Positions 1 to 5,214 of a stretch of DNA of 6,097 nt are shown here, piece after piece; within the stretch, counting starts at the first letter, position 1; every line of letters starts with the position of its first letter. Both the position numbers and the translations under genes were made by a program. The DNA lies in the NCBI GenBank assembly GCA_905214955.1, contig CAJMON010000105.1, forward strand, positions 1 to 6,097. Direction: 5' to 3'. The notes beneath the pieces are model-generated. The model had not been told where the DNA came from. It saw only the letters and a list, made by a program, of their open reading frames with translations, and did not search any database. Origin of the DNA: an uncultured bacterium. Its GTDB lineage: Bacteria; Bacillota; Clostridia; Lachnospirales; Lachnospiraceae.

Positions 1-52
1 GTACGCACGGTGGTGTGAGAGGACGGGAGCTAATCACTCCCTCCTACTCGAT
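1..52 (+). mobile_element. Group II intron, 3' end only (domain V 3' strand and domain VI)
   Basis: This is the last part of a group II intron, a self-splicing retroelement. Positions 1-13 look like the 3' strand of catalytic domain V (GTACGCACGGT, the half that closes the domain V hairpin). Positions 17-49 fold into a clear domain VI: GAG 17-19 pairs with CTC 47-49, AGGA 20-23 with TCCT 42-45, and GGGAG 25-29 with CTCCC 37-41, around loop 30-36. A46 is left bulged between the two lower stems, which is the expected branch-point adenosine. The intron should end at T52 (CTCGAT, a 3' AY end), six bases after the branch A. The 5' part, including domains I-IV and any reverse transcriptase/maturase, lies left of the window, so completeness and mobility cannot be judged. 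Confidence 0.85.
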
Positions 53-181
53 TATAGCGATTTCGAAGAAAGCCTTTGTGTGGTGCCAGGGGAGAGCTCG
101 TCAGCGGACGGAAACATGGAAAGATATTTTTTGAATACAAAATTTGAAACGCTCTGTCGAGAAATGGACATAAGAGCATAA
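53..181 (+). pseudogene. Possible C-terminal remnant of a gene interrupted by the group II intron
   Basis: Immediately after the predicted intron 3' end, the frame beginning at 53 stays open for 42 codons to a TAA at 179-181. The peptide begins YSDFEESLCVVPGESS and ends LCREMDIRA. I do not recognise a family. The frame is also open leftward through the intron tail, so there is no start codon that would make it an independent gene. It could be the 3' exon of a host gene disrupted by the intron, or an open stretch by chance, since 43 codons is not long. The base composition is compatible with coding. A terminator-like hairpin shortly downstream (214-240) fits the end of a transcription unit here. 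Confidence 0.3.
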
Positions 182-213
182 AGACAGGGTAAAAAAATAC
201 GAAAAAATGTCGG

Positions 214-240
214 GTTTCTCATTGAGAAATGCTTTTTTTT
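214..240 (+). terminator. Terminator-like hairpin with T-run
   Basis: TTTCTC (215-220) pairs perfectly with GAGAAA (224-229) around the loop ATT, and G214 can pair with T230. Eight T residues follow at 233-240, after a short GC spacer. This would terminate transcripts arriving from the left, such as the intron or its host gene. The stem is short and AT-rich, so its efficiency is uncertain. Its 3' arm also carries the -35 box of the next promoter. The stretch 182-213 just upstream is A-rich and shows nothing else I can support. Confidence 0.5.
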
Positions 241-250
241 CTGCTACAAT
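222..250 (+). promoter_or_regulatory. Sigma-A-type promoter with extended -10 for the diguanylate cyclase gene
   Basis: TTGAGA (222-227) is a five-of-six match to the -35 consensus and TACAAT (245-250) a five-of-six match to the -10 consensus. The spacer is exactly 17 bp (228-244). The bases TGC at 242-244 directly before the -10 give an extended -10 (TGn). Transcription should begin near 257, leaving a leader of about 77 nt before the ATG at 334. The T-run of the preceding hairpin forms most of the spacer. Confidence 0.75.
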
Positions 251-256
251 ACTTAA

Positions 257-333
257 AGATGTCAGCGGAACAATTCGCAGGTATCATTTGATTAAATAAG
301 GAACGGAAAAGTCGAAGGGAGACACAGGGAAAA
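257..333 (+). promoter_or_regulatory. Leader and ribosome binding site of the diguanylate cyclase gene
   Basis: The predicted 5' untranslated leader holds AAGGGAG (315-321), 12 bases before the ATG, and a second purine patch AGGGA (326-330) only 3 bases before it. Neither spacing is ideal, which suggests moderate translation. A small hairpin is possible (GCGGA 265-269 with TTCGC 274-278, including one G-U pair). I see no match to a c-di-GMP riboswitch or another known riboswitch. Confidence 0.4.
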
Positions 334-1695
334 ATGAAACGAAAAATTAGAATCCGGCGGGTGGGTGCCTGGAACATTGGCATTACATTGATAGTAGGAT
401 TTCTGTTTGCCCTGATCTCCATGGCAGGAGAAAAGAAATTTCAGGTACTCCAATCTGCCACAGAACAATACATTGCCTGCGAAAATGCGGCAAAACAGCT
501 ACAGGATGGTTCAGATTACCTGACAGAACAGGTGAGGCTGTATGCGATGACCGGACAGCGGGAATATATGGATTTATACTTTGAAGAAGCTGAGGTTACC
601 AGACGCAGGGAAACTGCACTGGAAAGTCTTAAAGAATATTTTGATGAAACCAGTGTCTTTACTGCGCTGCAGTCGGCAATGGAGTGTTCCGAAAAACTGA
701 TGCAGACAGAATATTATTCTATGCGGCTGACAGCACAGGCGCAGGGAGAAGAGGAAAGCACCTGGCCGGAGAGTATTCAGACGACAAAACTGGCGGATGA
801 GGATGAAAAGCTGTCAAAAGAAGAAAAACTCCAGAAAGCCCAGAAGATTGTCTGTGATGATGAGTATCAGGATGCAAGGACCGAGATCACAAGAAATGTG
901 ACAGAATGTATGAATGGGCTGATAGAGCAGACCAGAAACAGTCAGGGAAGAGCAGCAGCGATTTTTTCAGATATGTACTTAAAACTTGAAATAGGTGTGG
1001 GGATCTTGGTGTGTTTGATGATGCTGATGTGTCTGAGCGTCAGAAAACTGATCGTAAAGCCACTGATCAGTTACAATGAGAGCATTCAGTTAGGAGAGAT
1101 TTTTCCAGTTATCGGAGCAGCAGAACTTCAGAACCTTGCAGTGACTTATAATAAAGTCTATCAGGAAAATGAGGAAACACAGAAACTGATGCGCCATGAG
1201 GCGGAGCATGATGCGCTGACAGATCTGCTGAACAGAGGATCGTTTGAAAAGGTTCTGGATATTTATGAAAATGGCGAGAGCCCGTTTGCCATGATCCTGC
1301 TAGACGTGGATACGTTTAAGTTCGTTAATGATACCTATGGACATGCGATGGGAGATAAGATTTTAAAAGAAGCGGCCAGTCTTCTGAAAAGAACATTTCG
1401 GAGTATCGACTATATATGCAGGATCGGTGGAGATGAATTTGCCATTGTGATGGTGGAAATGACCAGCGATCTGGCGTACACCATCCGGGAGAAGATTTCT
1501 AATATTAATCAGACGCTTTCAAAGGGGGAAAAGGAGTATCCAGGAGTATCCTTAAGCGTTGGAGTGGCATTTTCTGACAGAAAAAATCCGGGTGAAAACA
1601 TTTTTAAGGATGCAGATCGGGCATTATACTATGTAAAAGAGCATGGAAAACATGGATGCAGCTTTTACGGAGAACATACAGAAAAAGAGAATTGA
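334..1695 (+). CDS. Membrane-anchored diguanylate cyclase (GGDEF domain) with extracellular sensor region
   Basis: A 453-residue protein predicted to make cyclic di-GMP from two GTP at the inner face of the membrane. The N-terminus is basic (MKRKIRIRR). Membrane segments lie at about 14-31 and 217-235 and enclose a helical extracellular region of about 185 residues, rich in Gln/Glu and resembling four-helix-bundle (CHASE3/4HB-like) sensors. The GGDEF domain spans about 290-445. It has the entry motif HDALTDLLNR (292-301), metal-binding D324 in LLDVDTFKFVNDTYGH, the intact catalytic GGDEF at 365-369, and the tail motif DADRALYYVKEHG. An RxxD inhibitory site (RSID, 356-359) sits at the canonical spacing before GGDEF, so product feedback inhibition is expected. 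There is no EAL or HD-GYP domain. The ATG at 334 was chosen because it precedes the basic N-terminus and first membrane segment and lies downstream of a good promoter. The sensed signal is unknown. Confidence 0.93.
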   Translation: MKRKIRIRRVGAWNIGITLIVGFLFALISMAGEKKFQVLQSATEQYIACENAAKQLQDGSDYLTEQVRLYAMTGQREYMDLYFEEAEVTRRRETALESLKEYFDETSVFTALQSAMECSEKLMQTEYYSMRLTAQAQGEEESTWPESIQTTKLADEDEKLSKEEKLQKAQKIVCDDEYQDARTEITRNVTECMNGLIEQTRNSQGRAAAIFSDMYLKLEIGVGILVCLMMLMCLSVRKLIVKPLISYNESIQLGEIFPVIGAAELQNLAVTYNKVYQENEETQKLMRHEAEHDALTDLLNRGSFEKVLDIYENGESPFAMILLDVDTFKFVNDTYGHAMGDKILKEAASLLKRTFRSIDYICRIGGDEFAIVMVEMTSDLAYTIREKISNINQTLSKGEKEYPGVSLSVGVAFSDRKNPGENIFKDADRALYYVKEHGKHGCSFYGEHTEKEN

Positions 1696-1698
1696 TTG

Positions 1699-1732
1699 AT
1701 GCAGCGCCGCGGCTGTAAACCGGGCGCTGTAT
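1699..1732 (+). other. Strong intergenic hairpin without T-run between the cyclase gene and the surface-protein array
   Basis: CAGCGCC (1702-1708) pairs with GGCGCTG (1723-1729). It extends outward by G1701-T1730, T1700-A1731 and A1699-T1732, and continues inward after a bulged G1709 with CGG (1710-1712) and CCG (1720-1722), around a seven-base loop. No T-run follows, so it is not a classical intrinsic terminator. A second, weaker stem (AATTGATC 1754-1761 with GATCAGTT 1767-1774, one G-U pair) lies further on. These could be mRNA processing or stability elements, or part of a regulatory leader. I found no convincing sigma-A promoter in 1696-1799, so read-through from the cyclase gene remains possible. 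Confidence 0.45.
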
Positions 1733-1787
1733 TCGGTTGCGAAGTTTATCAGCAATTGATCTGCGGGATCAGTTTCACGTTGTAAAA

Positions 1788-1793
1788 AGGAGG
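1788..1793 (+). promoter_or_regulatory. Ribosome binding site fixing the start of the first surface-protein gene
   Basis: A perfect AGGAGG lies six bases before the ATG at 1800. It decides against upstream in-frame starts such as the TTG at 1737, which would add 21 residues in front of the hydrophilic N-terminus and have no comparable site. Confidence 0.8.
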
Positions 1794-1799
1794 TGGCGT

Positions 1800-2684
1800 A
1801 TGCAGGAACAGACACATTCAAAACAGCTGAAGAGAAGATTTACTTTTTGCCTGGCGGCTCTGCTGGCCACAGCCCTGGCAGTGGGATCAGCAGTGTATGC
1901 CTGGTATGTGTATAATACAGAACGGCATACCACCAATGTGCGGATGGCAGCCGGCACAGGTGCCAATCTGCAGATCAGCAACGCATACGATGGAACTTAC
2001 AGCTCTGCGGCTGTGCTGGACAGTTTTTCCGGACAGTTAACGCCTGTGTCTACCAACCGGATATCTGGTGGATTTCAACGGGTAAAGGAATTTACAGAAG
2101 GAAGCGATGGACAGCCGGAGATGGTGGCCAGTGTTTTTGGACAGAGCAGAAAAAGTGATTATTACAAAACCAGCCTGTATTTAAGAACGAATGGTTCTGC
2201 CACAGATGTTTATCTTTCCGGTATCGGTTTTGAAGACAGCAGCGAGAAAAGTCCCATTTCGTCTGCCATCCGGGTGGGGCTGGTAGTTTATAAACCTGGG
2301 GAAATCACAGATGGGGGGGAAACCCAGGGAGAATATATTTTTGCCATCAGTGACAAGAAAAATCCGGAAGCCCAGTACAATACCGCTACCGGAAAAGAGG
2401 GATATGTGCTGGACTGTATGAAGAATGACGGGACAACGGTGAGTTTTACGCCCTATACTTCGGATGCCTACTGTATTTATGACAATACCACCGGGCAGGT
2501 GGAATTGAAAGAAAATTCTCTGAAACTCTGTACAGTATCAGGCACTTCGGACAAAGAACCGGGGGAGCTGGTGCGTATTGACCTTTATATCTGGCTGGAA
2601 GGATGCGATGAAGACTGTACGGCAAATCTTTGCAGCCAGACGTTAAAGAATCTGGCAGTTTCTTTTGCAGGACTGCATGAATAA
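1800..2684 (+). CDS. SipW-cognate signal peptide surface protein 1 of 4
   Basis: A 294-residue predicted exported protein, first of four tandem paralogues. A short charged N-terminus (KQLKRR, 9-13) leads into a hydrophobic segment at about 15-33 ending in VYA-W, with a likely cleavage site after A34. This resembles the SipW-dependent class of signal peptides found in TasA/camelysin-type proteins. The mature part is probably beta-rich. It carries the motifs shared with its neighbours: TPVST (81-85), LYLR (127-130), AIRVG (156-160) and IWLEGCDEDC (264-273). The mature part has six cysteines (206, 225, 244, 269, 273, 278), unusual for a surface protein of an anaerobe. The stop is 15 bp before the next start. 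Function is not known. A structural subunit of a surface fibre or layer processed by the peptidase downstream is the best inference. A protease role like that first claimed for camelysin is not supported by any motif I can see. Confidence 0.85.
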   Translation: MQEQTHSKQLKRRFTFCLAALLATALAVGSAVYAWYVYNTERHTTNVRMAAGTGANLQISNAYDGTYSSAAVLDSFSGQLTPVSTNRISGGFQRVKEFTEGSDGQPEMVASVFGQSRKSDYYKTSLYLRTNGSATDVYLSGIGFEDSSEKSPISSAIRVGLVVYKPGEITDGGETQGEYIFAISDKKNPEAQYNTATGKEGYVLDCMKNDGTTVSFTPYTSDAYCIYDNTTGQVELKENSLKLCTVSGTSDKEPGELVRIDLYIWLEGCDEDCTANLCSQTLKNLAVSFAGLHE

Positions 2685-2686
2685 AA

Positions 2687-2692
2687 AGGAGG
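2687..2692 (+). promoter_or_regulatory. Ribosome binding site supporting the GTG start of surface protein 2
   Basis: AGGAGG lies directly after the previous stop codon and seven bases before the GTG at 2700. No ATG lies at a suitable distance. The next in-frame ATG (2739) would remove the basic residues in front of the signal segment, so GTG is preferred. Confidence 0.75.
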
Positions 2693-2699
2693 AAAGATT

Positions 2700-3566
2700 G
2701 TGGAGGGAGAAACCAGAAATTTAAAAAAATCACTGCGCATGGCCATCCTGTGGGTACTGCTTCTGCTGGCAGCTCTGACAGGCTCTACGTATGCATGGTT
2801 TACATTTTCCGGGTCTGCTTCCACCAATGTGACACCTGCGGGAGGCACGATCAGCAGCGGAGATGCAGTGCTTCTGATCGGAAATGCCGAAGCAGGACCT
2901 TTTGATAAGACCTGTGATCTGATCACATCTGGAAATCCGGATGGACTGGAACCGGTATCTACGGCGGATCTTGAGAATTTTTACCAGGGAACCTGTCAGA
3001 ATGCAGATGGCATTACCGTTCTTTATGAGCGTGCAGAAGATGCATTAAACAGCCAGATCGTGCATGGAACCCTCTATTTAAAATGTGAAAATGTATCCTG
3101 TGATGTGTATTTTAATCAGGAAGAACTGAATCTTGGAAGCAATGGCCAGACGCTTGCGGCTATGCGTCTTGGCATGATCATCAGCACCAGAGCCGGGGAA
3201 GAACGCCGTATTTTCAAACTGGATGGCTTAGGACAGACCGCAGGCGCCCAGGCAGTACAGACTGTTCCGGAAAACGGCACCGTAGTAGCGTCTGTTTCTG
3301 AAAATGGACAGGCATCCTACACGGCAGATCCGGCAGTGGAAATTCAGAATTTTTTTGCAGGAAGCGGTGCATCCGAAGGCACGTTTACAGCAGGAGAAGA
3401 AAAGCTGTGTACGCTGGAAAAAGATGAAGCTGCCCAGGTGCGGTTCTGGCTGTATCTGGAAGGCTGTGATGAACATTGTTCCAATGCGGTTCAAAATCTG
3501 GACGGAGCCCTGCAGCTTGGGTTCGCAGGCGTGGATGCAGATGGAGAAAGGAGCAGTGCACAGTGA
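2700..3566 (+). CDS. SipW-cognate signal peptide surface protein 2 of 4
   Basis: A 288-residue predicted exported protein starting at GTG. Residues 9-13 are basic and a hydrophobic segment covers about 14-31, ending STYA-W with predicted cleavage after A32. Shared motifs follow in the same order as in the neighbours: LEPVSTADL (83-91), TLYLK (124-128), CDVYF (134-138), AMRLG (154-158), ADPAV (209-213) and LYLEGCDEHC (251-260). It has seven cysteines in the mature part (72, 99, 129, 134, 237, 256, 260). It is closest to the third paralogue: both have PVSTADL and ADPxV, suggesting the most recent duplication. The coding region ends with a GTGA overlap into the next gene, implying translational coupling. 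Function is not recognised. It is likely a sister subunit of the same surface assembly. Confidence 0.85.
   Translation: MEGETRNLKKSLRMAILWVLLLLAALTGSTYAWFTFSGSASTNVTPAGGTISSGDAVLLIGNAEAGPFDKTCDLITSGNPDGLEPVSTADLENFYQGTCQNADGITVLYERAEDALNSQIVHGTLYLKCENVSCDVYFNQEELNLGSNGQTLAAMRLGMIISTRAGEERRIFKLDGLGQTAGAQAVQTVPENGTVVASVSENGQASYTADPAVEIQNFFAGSGASEGTFTAGEEKLCTLEKDEAAQVRFWLYLEGCDEHCSNAVQNLDGALQLGFAGVDADGERSSAQ
3547..3553 (+). promoter_or_regulatory. Ribosome binding site deciding the GTG start of surface protein 3
   Basis: AAAGGAG lies inside the end of the preceding gene, nine bases before the GTG at 3563. Starting further upstream in this frame (for example TTG at 3476) would add 29 Arg/Trp-rich residues that are only the shifted reading of the preceding gene's conserved C-terminus. 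Confidence 0.75.
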
Positions 3567-4435
3567 AACGACTCTTTCGAATATGGTACCAGGTGGTGAC
3601 AGCCATTGCGGCCCTGCTGGCCCTGACAGCGGCTACTTACGCCTGGTTTACTTCCAATAAATCTGTGTCCACCAGCACGGCGGTGACAAGAACTGGTGAC
3701 CAGACACTGGAACTGCAGATCAGTGAGCAGGGAGAAGGTGCTTTTCAGAGTGTGGAAACGGCTTCTATTTCCCAGGTAAATGGAACTGATGCCGGATGGC
3801 TGATGCCGGTGTCCACGGCGGACTTGGCCAGCTTTGTGTATTCACCTTCTACGGTGGATGGTCAGGCCGCCTATTTTCAGCCGGTGACGGATGAGAGCAA
3901 TTATTTTCACGGAAGAATTTATGTAAGGGCAGTGGGAGAGGGATGGCCCCAGGGAACGGTTATGAATCTGTACCTGGACCAGAGCGGCGGCATTCTTGGA
4001 GAAGCAGTGGAAGGACAGCTGCTAAATGCGGCCAGACTGGGACTGAAATTTAATCAGGATGCATCCTCAGCGGTGATTCTGCGGCTTACAGAAAATTCTA
4101 ATCATTCTGGAGCGCAGGTGAATAACACTGTAGTAAATGGTACAAACATTGGAAGCGGCCAGGTGCTGTCTTATCAGAACGGAGCAGTGGTACCGGTGGC
4201 GGACCCAAGCGTTCCAGTATCAGATTACACCATCAGCCTGGAAACAGATCAGGTGTCCATTCCGGACCACCCCCTGATTGCTATGGAACTTGGAAAGGTT
4301 TATACTGTGGATGTTTATTTTTATATAGAAGGCTGCGATCCGGACTGCTATGACGGAGCCGGAGGAATCAGCAGAAGCAGTGCGGACATTCATCTGGCAT
4401 TTTATGGAACAGCTTCCAGCGGAGGTGTGGGATGA
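3563..4435 (+). CDS. SipW-cognate signal peptide surface protein 3 of 4
   Basis: A 290-residue predicted exported protein with a GTG start overlapping the preceding stop by four bases. The N-terminus MKRLFRIWYQ is basic and amphipathic, then a hydrophobic segment at about 11-26 ends ATYA-W, with cleavage expected after A27. Motifs: LMPVSTADL (80-88), RIYVR (118-122), AARLG (156-160), ADPSV (213-217) and FYIEGCDPDC (253-262). The only two cysteines are C258 and C262 within that last motif, so if a disulfide or metal site forms there it does not depend on other cysteines. The mature part is rich in Ser, Thr, Gly, Val and Asn, as in beta-rich surface proteins. The gene ends with an ATGA overlap into the next. 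Function is not recognised. A structural paralogue of its neighbours is the favoured reading. Confidence 0.85.
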   Translation: MKRLFRIWYQVVTAIAALLALTAATYAWFTSNKSVSTSTAVTRTGDQTLELQISEQGEGAFQSVETASISQVNGTDAGWLMPVSTADLASFVYSPSTVDGQAAYFQPVTDESNYFHGRIYVRAVGEGWPQGTVMNLYLDQSGGILGEAVEGQLLNAARLGLKFNQDASSAVILRLTENSNHSGAQVNNTVVNGTNIGSGQVLSYQNGAVVPVADPSVPVSDYTISLETDQVSIPDHPLIAMELGKVYTVDVYFYIEGCDPDCYDGAGGISRSSADIHLAFYGTASSGGVG

Positions 4436-5214
4436 AAAAGCAGATTTATACATCGATTGTGCTGGTACTTCTGGCCCTTGCAGCTGTGACAGCCGCTACG
4501 GTGGCATGGTTTTCCATTGCAGACAATACCAGAGTGCGCACCATGAGCCTGGATATCGTTACGGATGTGGACATGCGGATGGATCTGGATGCACATTCGA
4601 CATTGGAGCAGTATGTCAGAACTCTTTCATTTGACAAGATTGCGGAAAGGATGCACCAGGAAAAAGGATTTTCCATGAAAGAGACACCTCTGGAACCGGT
4701 TACTACATCGGATCAGACGGTATTTACCTATGAAAATGGTACAGAAGTTGCGGATACCAAGGGAGCGTATCTGACCTTTACCCTGCATTTTATGGCAGGA
4801 AAAGATATGCTGGTGCATTTGACCAGTGCAGACAGCAGTACGGGAGCCAGAGACGGCACGGAGATAAGCTCCGACAATGCAGCATTGCCAGAAGCGATGA
4901 GGATCAGTTTTTCCACAGATGGGCAGACCTGGGTGTATGATCCAGGGATGGGCGATACCAGAGCACAGGAAGGAAATGCAGAAATTTTCGGCCTGCCTGG
5001 AAAAGATGCTATGGAGCTGTCCACTAACAATCAGCTGTTTTCTCTGAAAGAGGGGGAAGACAAGGCAGTGCTGATTCATATCTGGATGGAAGGAACGGAT
5101 CCTGCCTGTACGGATGAATTAAAAGAAGCAGATTACAGTATCCGGCTGAGATTTTCCGGAGAAGTAACCGAACAAGGCACAGAAAGTACGAAAAACAAAG
5201 GAGAAGAAGAATGA
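4432..5214 (+). CDS. SipW-cognate signal peptide surface protein 4 of 4 (divergent)
   Basis: A 260-residue predicted exported protein, shortest and most divergent of the four. The start ATG overlaps the previous stop (ATGA), with GGAGG six bases upstream (4421-4425). The signal segment is a minimal MKKQ followed by hydrophobic residues to about 24, ending ATVA-W, with cleavage expected after A25. Motifs are kept but altered: LEPVTTSD (87-94), AMRIS (155-159) and IWMEGTDPAC (217-226). The first Cys of the C-terminal motif is Thr222, leaving C226 as the only cysteine in the whole protein. The mature N-terminal region is Asp/Met rich, and the C-terminus is a hydrophilic Glu/Lys/Thr tail (246-260). 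The gene overlaps the signal peptidase gene by four bases. It may be an adaptor, cap or anchor subunit instead of a bulk subunit, but that is speculation. Confidence 0.83.
   Translation: MKKQIYTSIVLVLLALAAVTAATVAWFSIADNTRVRTMSLDIVTDVDMRMDLDAHSTLEQYVRTLSFDKIAERMHQEKGFSMKETPLEPVTTSDQTVFTYENGTEVADTKGAYLTFTLHFMAGKDMLVHLTSADSSTGARDGTEISSDNAALPEAMRISFSTDGQTWVYDPGMGDTRAQEGNAEIFGLPGKDAMELSTNNQLFSLKEGEDKAVLIHIWMEGTDPACTDELKEADYSIRLRFSGEVTEQGTESTKNKGEEE

Noticed and set aside
219..422. Short minus-strand open frame over the promoter region and the start of the cyclase gene
   Set aside because: It overlaps the plus-strand promoter and start region, has no support, and reads as antisense of low-complexity sequence.
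1699..1732. Intrinsic terminator after the cyclase gene
   Set aside because: The stem is strong but no T-run follows, so it is annotated as a hairpin of unknown role.
1756..1785. Possible promoter (TTGATC, then TTGTAA 18 bases later) before surface protein gene 1
   Set aside because: The -10 match is poor and the -35 lies within a potential hairpin. It is not convincing enough to annotate.
1696..1799. Possible c-di-GMP riboswitch between the diguanylate cyclase gene and the array
   Set aside because: I could not find the conserved GEMM core or the c-di-GMP-II pseudoknot elements. Only generic hairpins are visible.
2585..2926. Minus-strand open frame of 113 codons over the junction of surface protein genes 1 and 2
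   Set aside because: It is antisense to two well-supported genes and their intergenic ribosome binding site, and nothing in the product looks like a family.
3304..3660. Open frame of 118 codons on the plus strand across the junction of surface protein genes 2 and 3
   Set aside because: It is a shifted reading of both genes, whose frames carry the conserved motifs and signal segment. It has no suitable ribosome binding site.
4627..5079. Open reading frame of 150 codons on the minus strand inside surface protein gene 4
   Set aside because: It lies wholly antisense to a gene with a signal segment, shared motifs and a ribosome binding site. It has no own context, and its Cys/His/Arg-rich product is typical of antisense reading of this codon use.
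1800..5214. Type IV pilin reading of the four exported proteins
   Set aside because: None has a prepilin G-F-[T/S]-L-x-E cleavage motif at the start of the hydrophobic segment. The A-W-[F/Y] end and adjacent SipW-type peptidase fit the SipW-cognate class instead.
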